From positions 1 to 64,000 of the forward strand of contig CAXSDP010000013.1 of assembly GCA_964235705.1 (NCBI GenBank): a stretch of DNA of 64,000 nucleotides, written 5' to 3'. Numbering within the stretch: position 1 is the stretch's first letter; each line of letters begins with the position of its first letter. The translations under genes and the position numbers were made by a program. The DNA comes from RH-AL1 sp964235705. Its GTDB lineage: Bacteria; Pseudomonadota; Alphaproteobacteria; Rhizobiales; Beijerinckiaceae. This document shows positions 35,726-44,116 of this stretch, piece after piece. The notes below the pieces were generated by a model, which saw only the letters and a list, made by a program, of their open reading frames with translations, had not been told where the DNA came from and did not search any database.

Positions 35726-36913
35726 TCACCAATCGTAGCGCGGGTCGGGGTAATAGTCGCGGGCGGTCCGGCGGGTGTCGCGCGGCGTCGCGGCGTAGGC
35801 GAGCATCCCCTTGGTCGTCGTCACCGTCCAGCCGTTGCCGTGGCGGTCGATGGATTTGACCACGCCCGCGCCCGGGATGCTCACGCCGGGCACCACTTCG
35901 AGCGAGCCGCGCCGGCCCTCGATCAGCGCGACGCCCTGGTAAACCTCGCGCACCACCCAGCCCGGCAGCACGGCCGGCCTCGCCGCCTCGTCGTCGGCCT
36001 TCTCGGCGCTCGCGAGCCTCGTCGCCGGCTTCGCGACGGGTGTCGGCGACGTGTGCGCCTCGATCACCGAGCTCGGCTTGGTTGGCACCGGCTTGGTTCG
36101 GGCCGTTTTCCCATCGGCGGCGGACTTGGCGTCGGCGAGCGGCTCGGCCGGCGCGATCGATCCCGTCGCCGCGGTGTCGACGCCTTGGCGCTCCAGCGAC
36201 CCGGCGGCGAGCCGCTGAACCTTCGCGTCCGTTTCACGCTGGGACTTGTCGAGTTCCCGCTGGGACTTGTCGAGCCGGCCCGACAGCGCGGCGATGGCGG
36301 TGGTGGTTTCGCCCTTCACCGTGCTCAACCCGGCCTTCACACCCTCGAGCTCGCCGGTGAGCGCGCGGACCTGGTCGGGCGTCGGTTCGCGCCCGAGCGC
36401 GGCCTGCAGGGTGCCGAGCTGGGCGCGCAGCGCGTCGACGTCCTTCGCCATCCGCTCGTTGGCGGCGCGAAGCTCCGAAACCTCGTCCCGCTTGTCGTCC
36501 TTCCCGTCGTCCCGCCTGGCTTCGGCCTCGGGCGTCGCGACCGGCGCGGCCGCCCGCGGGCCGGCGGCGGCCGGCGCCTCGATCTGCGCCGCCGTCGGGT
36601 GCGTCACCACGTGGTCGCTGACCGTCCAGGCGAAGCCGATCAGGCCGACGATCATCGCGGCATGGGCGCTGTAGTCGAGGAGGATCGACTTGATCGATCG
36701 CGGGGCCACCGGCTCCGGCGCACGGTCGGCCTTGACCGGGAACGGGTCCGTCGCCACGTCCGTTTCCGCCAGCGCCGTGCCGACCGGCACTTCGGCCCCG
36801 CCGGTCGTCGCCTCGACGTCAGCCGGCCGGGATGGCGTTGACTCGGCGTCCGCCGGCCGCTCCGGGCCGGTCGCGGCCTGATCCTTCGATTCGTTGCCGT
36901 CCGGCAGCGTCAT
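35726..36913 (-). CDS. membrane coiled-coil protein of unknown function
   Basis: A 395-residue protein without a recognised Pfam-type function. An acidic, Pro-rich cytoplasmic N-terminus (about 75 residues) is followed by one transmembrane helix (SAHAAMIVGLIGFAWTVSD). A predicted coiled coil then contains VSELRAANERMAKDVDALRA and KSQRELDKSQRETD. The C-terminal small domain is PGWVVREVYQGVALIEGRRG plus GVSIPGAGVVKSI, a pattern seen at the end of hypothetical proteins across Hyphomicrobiales. ATG 36913 has AGGGG upstream. A TTAAC-N6-TTAA box 66 bases before the start suggests CtrA control, so an envelope or division role is possible. Confidence 0.75.
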   Translation of the reverse strand: MTLPDGNESKDQAATGPERPADAESTPSRPADVEATTGGAEVPVGTALAETDVATDPFPVKADRAPEPVAPRSIKSILLDYSAHAAMIVGLIGFAWTVSDHVVTHPTAAQIEAPAAAGPRAAAPVATPEAEARRDDGKDDKRDEVSELRAANERMAKDVDALRAQLGTLQAALGREPTPDQVRALTGELEGVKAGLSTVKGETTTAIAALSGRLDKSQRELDKSQRETDAKVQRLAAGSLERQGVDTAATGSIAPAEPLADAKSAADGKTARTKPVPTKPSSVIEAHTSPTPVAKPATRLASAEKADDEAARPAVLPGWVVREVYQGVALIEGRRGSLEVVPGVSIPGAGVVKSIDRHGNGWTVTTTKGMLAYAATPRDTRRTARDYYPDPRYDW

Positions 36914-36978
36914 GGCTGTACACCCCTGGTCGCTGGGTTCGCTCGTGAGGTCCTGCCGGTCTTTTGCGCGGTCTTCGC

Positions 36979-36993
36979 TTAATGCCACGTTAA
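36979..36993 (-). promoter_or_regulatory. CtrA-type binding site
   Basis: The reverse strand reads TTAACGTGGCATTAA, a perfect TTAAC-N6-TTAA (TTAA-N7-TTAA) full site for the cell-cycle regulator CtrA. It lies 66 bases upstream of the membrane coiled-coil gene start at 36913. In a genome this GC-rich such a site is unlikely by chance. Confidence 0.7.
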
Positions 36994-37072
36994 ATCGTCC
37001 TTCCATGGACACCCATGCTGCCGCGCAACCCAAGCCAGAAAGAGGCGTTTCACGTCTCATCAAGGAGGTTTG

Positions 37073-37321
37073 ATGATCAAGTCGGTGTTTTTCGCGGCCG
37101 TCACGTCGCTCGCGATGACGGCGGGCGCCCTCGCGCAGGCCAACGGACCGGCCGGCAACGCGCCGCGCGACGGGGGCGACCCGCGAGCGAACTATACCAC
37201 GGCGACGGGGGCCACCGTCCCTCATCCCGGCGCGTCGCAGGGCGCGGGAACGACGCCGATGGACGTCGGGATCCAGCGACAAGACGACAAAATCCAGGGC
37301 AGCATCTGCAAAGGGTGCTGA
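37073..37321 (+). CDS. small secreted Cys-containing protein
   Basis: An 82-residue protein with a strong ribosome binding site (AAGGAGG, six bases before ATG 37073) and a clear signal peptide (VFFAAVTSLAMTAGALAQA). The mature part is about 62 residues, hydrophilic, Gly/Ala/Asn-rich, and ends in a CKGC motif (QGSICKGC) that might form a disulfide or bind metal. I do not recognise a characterised family, although small exported proteins with this ending recur in Hyphomicrobiales. It is divergent from the coiled-coil gene and could share the region holding the CtrA-type site. Confidence 0.75.
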   Translation: MIKSVFFAAVTSLAMTAGALAQANGPAGNAPRDGGDPRANYTTATGATVPHPGASQGAGTTPMDVGIQRQDDKIQGSICKGC

Positions 37322-37380
37322 TTCTGGGCTAAGCGGTTTCTGAGGGCTGACAAGGGCGTCGCCATGGACGGCGAGCCACG

Positions 37381-37470
37381 ATGGGCCAGGATCGGATGAG
37401 CCAGGATCGGATGAGCCAAGAGCGGATGAGCCAAGAGCGGATGAGCCAAGAGCGGATGGATCAAGACCGA
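37381..37470 (+). repeat. 15-bp tandem repeat with an ATG in every unit
   Basis: ATGRGCCARGAKCGG-type units begin at 37381, 37396, 37411, 37426, 37441 and 37456, each encoding MxQ(D/E)R in frame with mtnA. Confidence 0.9.
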
Positions 37471-38738
37471 ACGGGCCAGGCCGACCGCGAGAGGACCATC
37501 TGGCTCGCCCCCGACGGGCGCGACGTGGAGGTCATCGACCAGACNNNNNNNNNNNNNNNNNNNNNNNNNNNNNNNNNNNNNNNNNNNNNNNNNNNNNNNN
37601 NNNNNNNNNNNNNNNNNNNNNNNNNNNNNNNNNNNNNNNNNNNNAGAGGACCATCTGGCTCGCCCCCGACGGGCGCGACGTGGAGGTCATCGACCAGACC
37701 GCCCTGCCGCATCGCTTCGCCGTCATGACGCTGCGGACCGTGGCCGACGCGGCCCGCGCCATCAAGGACATGCACGTGCGGGGCGCGCCCTTGATCGGCG
37801 TCGCCGCCGCCTACGGCATGGCGCTCGCCACGCGCGCCGACCCCTCCGACGCCGGGTTGGCGGCGGCGAGCGAGGCGCTGCGCCGGACGCGCCCGACGGC
37901 GGTGAACCTGGTTTGGGCGCTCGACGCCATGCGCCGGACCCTGGCGCCGCTGGCGCCGGACTATCGCGAGGCCGCCGCCTACGCCAAGGCCGCCGCCATC
38001 GCCGACGAGGACGTGGCCGTGTGCCGCGCGATGGCGGCGCACGGGCTCGAACTCATCCGCGCCCTGTCGCGCGGACGCGGCGGGCGCCCGGTCAACATCC
38101 TCACCCACTGCAACGCCGGTTGGCTCGCCGCCGTCGAGTGGGGCACGGCGACCGCGCCGATCTACGCCGCGCACCGCGCCGGCATCCCCGTCCACGTCTT
38201 CGTCGACGAGACGCGGCCGCGCAACCAGGGCGCGTCGCTGACCGCGTGGGAGCTGGGGCGCTTCGGCGTGCCGCACACGGTGGTGGTCGACAACGTCGGC
38301 GGCCACCTCATGCAGCACGGCCGCGTCGATTGCGTGATCGTGGGCACCGACCGCACCACCGCGAGCGGCGACGTGTGCAACAAGGTCGGCACCTACCTGA
38401 AGGCGCTGGCGGCGCACGCCAACAATGTGCCCTTCTACGTCGGCGCGCCCTCGTCCTCCATCGACTTCACCATCGACGACGGCGTCGCCGGCATCGACAT
38501 CGAGGAGCGTGGCACGGAGGAGGTGACGCACATGACCGGGCTGACGGACGACGGCGCGATCGCCCGGATCATGGTCACCCCGCCGGGCAGCCCCGTGCTG
38601 AACTACGCCTTCGACGTCACCCCGGCGGCGCTGGTGAGCGGCCTCATCACCGAGCGCGGCGTGATCGGCGCGAACAAGGCCGCGCTTGCCGCCGCCTTCC
38701 CCGAGCGCGTCGTCACGCGGCGTGACGCCGCCGAGTGA
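37381..38738 (+). CDS. mtnA: S-methyl-5-thioribose-1-phosphate isomerase, split by assembly gap
   Basis: Isomerises methylthioribose-1-phosphate to methylthioribulose-1-phosphate in methionine salvage. Family blocks: VEVIDQTALPHRF, DMHVRGAPLIGVAAAYGMAL, RPTAVNLVWALDAM, ILTHCNAGWLAA (catalytic Cys), GADR-equivalent VGTDRTTASGDVCNKVGTY (catalytic Asp) and PSSSIDFTI. A 100-N gap with a 55-base duplicated flank interrupts it; collapsing restores one frame of 400 residues. The N-terminus is peculiar: six in-frame ATGs at exact 15-base spacing (37381 to 37456) in MSQER/MSQDR pentads precede the normal start of homology, RTIWLAPDGRD. The true initiator is therefore uncertain. Confidence 0.92.
37545..37644. 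other. assembly gap of 100 N between duplicated 55-mers
   Basis: Exactly 100 N. Bases 37490-37544 and 37645-37699 are identical over 55 bases. Removing 155 bases restores the mtnA reading frame. Confidence 0.95.
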
Positions 38739-38759
38739 TCCTCGCGCTCCCCCTAACCC

Positions 38760-39572
38760 TTACGCCGCCTGGTACGGCGAGCGCCTGATCGTGTCCTCCG
38801 CCTCGGCGATCGCCTGCGGCGTGCCGACGTGCAGCCATTGCCCGTCGAGGCGTTGGCCGTGCAGGCGTCCGCGCCCGGCGGTGGCGAAGAAGGTTGGGGC
38901 GAGGCGCACCGGACCCTCCGGCATGGCGGCGAAAAGCTCCGGCTTGATGATGCCGACGCCGGTGTAGACGTAGGGCGCGGCCGCGTCCTCGGCGCGCCGG
39001 CGCAGCCGCCCGTCGGCCTCCATCGCGAAGTCGCCCGGCCAGTCGACGCCGACGCTGGTGGCGGTGTCGGCCACCAGCAGCAGCACGTCCATGGCCGCCG
39101 GGTCCCAGCGCGCGACCAGCGCCGCGAGGTTGGAGCGCCGGCCTTCCAGCCAGAAGGCGTCGGTGTTGCACAGGAAGAAGGGATCGCCGCCGATCTGCGG
39201 CAGCACCTTCCTGACGCCACCGCCCTGGTCGAGCAGCAGCGCCCGCTCGTCCGAGACCGTGATCGCGGGGTCGCGGACCGATCGGGCGGCCAAGTGCGCC
39301 TCGATCTGGTCGGCGCGGTAGTGGACGTTGACGATCGCCCGCTTCAAGCCCGCCTGCGCGAAGCGGTCCAGCGCGTGGTCGATCAGCGCCTTGCCGGCGA
39401 CCGGGACCAGCGGCTTGGGCAGCGTGTCGGTGATCGGGCGCATCCGCGTCCCGAACCCGGCCGCGAACACCATCGCCACGCCCGGCATGCCCGTGACCGG
39501 CGCGCTCGCGATCGGCACGCCGTCGATCGCTTGCAGCGGCGGACGGGCCGGGGGCCGCGCGTGTTTCGGCAC
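38760..39572 (-). CDS. murU: MurU-type nucleotidyltransferase (MurNAc-1-P uridylyltransferase)
   Basis: A 270-residue NTP transferase. The activation loop AAGFGTRMRPITDTLPKPLV carries the GxGTRxxPxT...PKP signature, followed by GKALIDHALDRFAQAG, a metal site in FFLCNTDAFWLEG, and GVGIIKPELF. MurU makes UDP-MurNAc from MurNAc-1-phosphate and acts with AmgK, whose domain is fused to TsaE in the gene just upstream (six-base gap). The pair recycles peptidoglycan sugars without MurA. GTG 39572 is used because it follows the upstream stop directly; ATG 39488 gives 242 residues, closer to family length, and is a real alternative. Confidence 0.88.
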   Translation of the reverse strand: MPKHARPPARPPLQAIDGVPIASAPVTGMPGVAMVFAAGFGTRMRPITDTLPKPLVPVAGKALIDHALDRFAQAGLKRAIVNVHYRADQIEAHLAARSVRDPAITVSDERALLLDQGGGVRKVLPQIGGDPFFLCNTDAFWLEGRRSNLAALVARWDPAAMDVLLLVADTATSVGVDWPGDFAMEADGRLRRRAEDAAAPYVYTGVGIIKPELFAAMPEGPVRLAPTFFATAGRGRLHGQRLDGQWLHVGTPQAIAEAEDTIRRSPYQAA

Positions 39573-39577
39573 GGGCT

Positions 39578-41149
39578 TCAGGACGGGGTCGCCAGCAAGC
39601 CCGGTACGTTCTGCTCTACCCAAGATTTCAGCTCCGCCAACGCGGGATGCGCGAGGTTCTTGCGCAGGTACGTTTGTATGCGCGGGATGTGAACGAGGTA
39701 TTGCGGTTTGCGGTCCCGCTTGTCGAGCCGGGCGAATATGCCGAGGATCTTGGTGGCGCGCTGGGCGCCGAGGATCGCGTAGGCCTTGGCGAAGGCCGCC
39801 GTGTCGAAGCCGGCGTCCTGCCGGCGCCGCGCCATCGCGTAATGACCGAGCAGCCGCAGTTCGACGTCGGCCGGCACGGACACGCGCGCGTCCTGCAGCA
39901 GCGAGGCGACGTCGTAGGCGGGGTGCCCCAGCACGCAATCCTGGAAGTCGATCATGCCGACGCGGGCGAGCCCCTCGCGGTCCGCCAACCACAGGAGGTT
40001 CGGCGAATGGTAGTCCCGCAGCGTCCAGGTGGGGGGCGCGGCGACCACGTCCTCCAGCGTGTCGCGCCAAAGCTTGACGAAACTGGCCTTGGCGCCGGAC
40101 GAGGGCATCACCTTGGCCAGGTGCGGCGCGTACCACTCGGGCAGCAGCTCGACCTCGATGGTGAGGGCCTCGATGTCGTAGGGCGGGATGGCGTAGGTGC
40201 CGCCGTCGCCGTCGGGCAGGGTGGTCGCGCACGGGGCGCCGTGGAGGTGCGCCAGCGCGCCGACCGCCTCGGCGTAGCGCTCGACCATGATGCCCTCGCC
40301 GTCGACCAGGAGCTCCGAGCCGAGGTCCTCGATGATCGCGAGGCCGGTGCCGACGTCGTGCGCGTGGACCGCCGGCGCGGAGAAGCCGAGTTCGCGCAGG
40401 CCGCCCCCGATCGCGAGGTAGGGCGTGATGGTCTCGGCCAGGTGGGCGATGGCGCTGTAGGGCTTGCCGTAGCGGATTGGCGGGCCGTCGGGGCGGGGTG
40501 GCGAGATCATCAGGATCGCCTCCGCGCCGTCGGGCTTGCGGAGCCGCTCGTAGGCGCGGGTGGAGGCGTCCCCCATCATGAAGGTGCGTTCGGCGTCGCT
40601 GAAGCCGCCGCGCTCCAGGATGTCGCGCACGGAGCGCGACAGGGTGAGGCGCTGCCCGATCGCACCGACGCCGGTCACCGCGACGGTGCGGAAGCCCGCC
40701 CCCTTCCCCGCGTCGGTGTGGAAGGCGATGTCGAGCCGCTCGCCGGCGAGGCCGCCGCCGGCCCGCTCCGGCCATTCCACGATGACCAGCGCCCCCTCCG
40801 CCGCCTCGTCCCAGCCGAGTTCGGCCAGCTCGGAGGGGTCCTTGATGCGGAACAGGTCGGCGTGGACGATGGGGAAGCGGGCGGCGTCCTTGACGGCGCT
40901 GTCGTACACCTGGAGCAGGGTGAAGGTCGGGCTCGGCACGTCGAGGTCCGGCTCGCCGGTGAGGGCGCGGATGAGCGCGCGGGCGAAGGTCGTCTTGCCC
41001 GATCCGAGTTCGCCCGACAGCGTCACGAGGTCGCCCGGCTGGACCAGCGAGGCGATGTCGGCGGCGAGCGAGACGGTCGCCGCCTCGTCGACCACGTCGA
41101 GGTACCAGACGAACGACGACGGGGGCTCCGGCTGCGCCTCGGCGGTCAT
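39578..41149 (-). CDS. tsaE: TsaE-AmgK fusion (t6A ATPase plus sugar kinase)
   Basis: A 523-residue fusion. Residues 1-165 are TsaE: Walker A LSGELGSGKTTFARALI, VPSPTFTLLQVYD, HADLFRIKDPSELAELGWDE and ALVIVEWPERAG; it serves t6A37 tRNA modification. Residues 185-523 are an aminoglycoside-phosphotransferase-fold kinase like AmgK: RAYERLRKP, catalytic LRDYHSPNLLWL, and the metal motif GMIDFQDCVLGHPAYDVASLL. AmgK phosphorylates MurNAc/GlcNAc at the anomeric carbon, and murU follows directly. ATG 41149 is preferred over an upstream in-frame start at 41251. This fusion is widespread in alphaproteobacteria. It lies downstream of divL on the same strand. Confidence 0.92.
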   Translation of the reverse strand: MTAEAQPEPPSSFVWYLDVVDEAATVSLAADIASLVQPGDLVTLSGELGSGKTTFARALIRALTGEPDLDVPSPTFTLLQVYDSAVKDAARFPIVHADLFRIKDPSELAELGWDEAAEGALVIVEWPERAGGGLAGERLDIAFHTDAGKGAGFRTVAVTGVGAIGQRLTLSRSVRDILERGGFSDAERTFMMGDASTRAYERLRKPDGAEAILMISPPRPDGPPIRYGKPYSAIAHLAETITPYLAIGGGLRELGFSAPAVHAHDVGTGLAIIEDLGSELLVDGEGIMVERYAEAVGALAHLHGAPCATTLPDGDGGTYAIPPYDIEALTIEVELLPEWYAPHLAKVMPSSGAKASFVKLWRDTLEDVVAAPPTWTLRDYHSPNLLWLADREGLARVGMIDFQDCVLGHPAYDVASLLQDARVSVPADVELRLLGHYAMARRRQDAGFDTAAFAKAYAILGAQRATKILGIFARLDKRDRKPQYLVHIPRIQTYLRKNLAHPALAELKSWVEQNVPGLLATPS

Positions 41150-41295
41150 GACTCGACGATCATGGAATATCTCCTTGGCCCACATCGCGGCCCGACATCG
41201 CGGAGCTTGCTCGAACTTGGTTACCGAAGCAGCACCGACCCGCGCCGGCAAGGCGAAATCGATCGTGATCGATCGTGGCGCCGGCGGCGCGCGCC

Positions 41296-43836
41296 TCAGG
41301 CTTCCTCCACCAGGGCGAGCTTCTCATTCCGCGTCGGGAAGATGCACGTCACCGTGGTGCCCTGGCCCGGCGCGCTGTCGATCAGCACCCGGCCCCCGTG
41401 CAGCTCCACGAAGCTCTTCACGATGGACAGGCCCAGGCCCACGCCGCGATGGCGCGAGCCGATCGTGTTGGAATGGAAGCGGTCGAAGACGTGGGCGAGC
41501 ACGTCGTCGGGGATGCCGCGCCCCTGGTCGGACACCTTGATCACGATCTCCGCGCCGCGCCGCAGCGCCGCCAGCGTCACCGTTTGGCCGGGCGCGGAGA
41601 AGCCGATCGCGTTGGACAGCAGGTTGAACAGGATCTGCCGCAGGCGCTTGGCGTCGGCCTTGAACGAGCCGAGGTTGGGCAGGGCGACGACCTGGAGGGT
41701 CAGCGCCGATTCCGACAGCCGGTCCTGCACCCCCTCGGCGGCGGAGCTGATCGTGTCCAGCACGTCGATGTCGCGCAGGTTGAGTTCGAGCGCGCCGGTG
41801 TCGATGGTGGCGAGGTCGAGGATGTCGTTGATGATGGCGAGCAGCGCCGCCGACGACTTCATGACGTAGCCGACGTACTCGGACTGCTTGGGGTTGAGCG
41901 AGCCGATGGAGCCGTCGCCGAGCAGCTGGATGAAGCCGATGATGTTGGTGAGCGGCGAGCGCAGCTCGTAGCTGACGTGGTGGACGAAGTCGTTGCGCAA
42001 CTGCTCGGTTTCCAGCAGCGCCTGGTTGCGCTCGGTCAGCGCCCGCTCGACGTTGACGCTGGCGGTGGTGTCGGTGAAGGTCAGCAGCGTCGCCCCGTCG
42101 GGGAGCGGCGCGGCGGTGCAGTCGATGATGGTGCCGTCGCGGCAGGTGAGCCGCTGTTCCAGCCCCGTGCGCTGGTCGTGCAGCCCGGCGACCGCCATGC
42201 GCAGGATGCCCCACGGCTCGGCGGTGGGCGACAGCCGCGCGCACAGCGTCGCCACGCGGTCGATGTGCGGCTTGGCGTCGAGGTCCTTGCGCTCGAGGCG
42301 CCACAGCGCGGCGAAGGCGGCGTTGGACAGCTTGAGCCGGCCGTCCGTGCCGAACACGGCGACGCCCTCCTTCAGCGTGTCGAGCGTTTCGCCCTGGACG
42401 CGGGCCTGCGCGTTGAAGCGCGACTCCAGGTGGAACTGCGCGGTCACGTCGTCGAACAGGTAGGTGACGCCGTTCTGCTGGCTGGGGTTGATGACGGCGC
42501 GCAGCGTCCGACCGTCGGGCAGGTGCCAAACCTGCTCGCTGGTGTCGAGCGACTGGTAGCCGGCGAGGTGCGCCTCCTTCCAGGAGCGGAAATCCGCCTG
42601 TTCCGGCAGCATGTGGCGCACGCGCAGGTCGTCGAGGATCTCCGACTCGCTCGGTCCCCCGTCGAGGAAGGCGCCGTTCAGCGACCACAATTGCCGGTAG
42701 GCGGCGTTGTGGAAGACGAGCTGCTTGCGCCGGTCGAAGATGGCGACGGCGGTGGACAGCTGGTCGAGCGTGCGGGCGTGCGCCTGCATGGCCTGCTGGA
42801 GGTCGAGCTTCGCCCCTTCGAGCTGCGACACGTCGAAGGCGATGCCGGTCGACCCGTGCTCGCGGGGCACCTCGACGACCTCGAGGCTGCAGCGCCAGCC
42901 GGCCAGCACGGCGGCGGCCTGGCCACGGTAAACCTCGTTCCGCGCGCGGCACGCCGCCGCCGCCTCCCGCGCCGGGGGCTCGAGCAACTCGGTGCCGCGT
43001 CCCATGGCGTCGGCGGCGTCCTTCGCCTCGACGGCGAGCACGTAGGCCCGGTTGAGCCAGGTCAGCCGGGCCGAACCGTCCCGCACCCAGGCCGGGCAGG
43101 GGATCGCGTCGAGCAGCGCGCGCAGGCCGTCGCGTTCGCCCACCGCGTGGGCGTGCGCCTCGCGCAGCCGCGTCACCTCCAGCCGGTCGCCGGACACGTC
43201 GCGGATGCGCATCACCGCGCGACCCGCCACCGCGCGACCCTCGACCTCGAGGTGGCGGCCGGCGAGGCTGACGAGCCCCAGGTGGAACGCCTCGCCCCGC
43301 TCCCGCAGCCGGTCGACGCAGCCCTCCAGCGTCCGCGCCTGCTCCGCCCGCAGCCAGGAGCCGAAGGAAAGGACGCGGCGCAGGATCGGCGTGTCGCTGA
43401 CGAGGCCGACGTCGCCCTCGATCTCCGCTTCGGCCGCCTGCGACCCCCAGGCGACCGTGATCTGCGTCTCGGCGGCCAGGAACGTTTCGGCGCGGTCGAG
43501 CTTGGCCCGCACCTCGTTGAGGGCGGAGAGCAGCGCGTTCTCGCGCCCCTGCGCGCGGCGACGCCCGGCGAGGTGGAGCAGCGCGACGGTGGTGGCGAAC
43601 AGCACCAGGCCAACGAAGATCGCCAGCAGGTAGGTGTCGTGGGTGCCGCGCAGGTCGCCCAGCACGGCGAGGCGGCTCGCCAGCTCGCCCCCGTCGTCCG
43701 CCACCGATGCCGGCACGGCCTCCGGCCGCACGGTGTCGGCGCGCGCCGCGCCGCACACCATTGCCGGGATGGCACCAGGCAGGAAGACGCGAGACCACGA
43801 ACGCGTGTATCCGGTCTCCCGCAGTCGCCTGCGCAT
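41296..43836 (-). CDS. divL: DivL-type PAS kinase with Tyr in place of phospho-acceptor His
   Basis: An 846-residue protein. An N-terminal hydrophobic anchor (YLLAIFVGLVLFATTVALLH, residues 69-88) and coiled region precede three or four PAS segments (about 230-330, 350-470, 475-590). A HisKA/ATPase core follows: FVHHVSYELRSPLTNIIGF, NLLSNAIGFS, SDQGRGIPDDVLAHVFDRF, GVGLGLSIVKSFVELHGG. Residue 623, normally the phosphorylated His, is Tyr (TAC, 41968-41970). That substitution defines DivL, the pseudo-kinase that controls CckA and hence CtrA in Caulobacter. The rest of the ATP site looks intact. It acts in polarity and cell-cycle signalling at the inner membrane. Confidence 0.9.
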   Translation of the reverse strand: MRRRLRETGYTRSWSRVFLPGAIPAMVCGAARADTVRPEAVPASVADDGGELASRLAVLGDLRGTHDTYLLAIFVGLVLFATTVALLHLAGRRRAQGRENALLSALNEVRAKLDRAETFLAAETQITVAWGSQAAEAEIEGDVGLVSDTPILRRVLSFGSWLRAEQARTLEGCVDRLRERGEAFHLGLVSLAGRHLEVEGRAVAGRAVMRIRDVSGDRLEVTRLREAHAHAVGERDGLRALLDAIPCPAWVRDGSARLTWLNRAYVLAVEAKDAADAMGRGTELLEPPAREAAAACRARNEVYRGQAAAVLAGWRCSLEVVEVPREHGSTGIAFDVSQLEGAKLDLQQAMQAHARTLDQLSTAVAIFDRRKQLVFHNAAYRQLWSLNGAFLDGGPSESEILDDLRVRHMLPEQADFRSWKEAHLAGYQSLDTSEQVWHLPDGRTLRAVINPSQQNGVTYLFDDVTAQFHLESRFNAQARVQGETLDTLKEGVAVFGTDGRLKLSNAAFAALWRLERKDLDAKPHIDRVATLCARLSPTAEPWGILRMAVAGLHDQRTGLEQRLTCRDGTIIDCTAAPLPDGATLLTFTDTTASVNVERALTERNQALLETEQLRNDFVHHVSYELRSPLTNIIGFIQLLGDGSIGSLNPKQSEYVGYVMKSSAALLAIINDILDLATIDTGALELNLRDIDVLDTISSAAEGVQDRLSESALTLQVVALPNLGSFKADAKRLRQILFNLLSNAIGFSAPGQTVTLAALRRGAEIVIKVSDQGRGIPDDVLAHVFDRFHSNTIGSRHRGVGLGLSIVKSFVELHGGRVLIDSAPGQGTTVTCIFPTRNEKLALVEEA

Positions 43837-44080
43837 CCCTCGAACCTCGCCCGTGCCGCCTCGAATCGCGTCACTCTAGCGACGCGCGCCGGCTTTGATA
43901 ATCGAGCCGGGCGGTTCGGCGACACCGGAAGTTGGCCTTGGCGGCGATGCCGGCGGGGTGTTGCGCTTTGGCCGCGCGGCGGCCGGGGCCGGGACGCCTC
44001 GACGCCGGGCGGCCAACCGGCTTTCCTCGTTTCCGCGCTTTCGCACCAACGAGGCTGCGAACATTGTCCGATGATGGAAT

Positions 44081-44110
44081 TTGCTGGTCGTGACGTGCCT
44101 AGGGTAAATA
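44081..44110 (+). promoter_or_regulatory. weak promoter candidate before toxin-like gene
   Basis: TTGCTG (44081-44086) and TAAATA (44105-44110) are 18 bases apart. Transcription would begin about at ATG 44117, implying either a leaderless message or use of the next in-frame ATG at 44147. Confidence 0.35.
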
Positions 44111-44116
44111 TACCTT

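Noticed and set aside
39647..41869. 740-codon + strand frame opposite tsaE-amgK
   Set aside because: Antisense shadow of a gene with clear kinase and Walker motifs.
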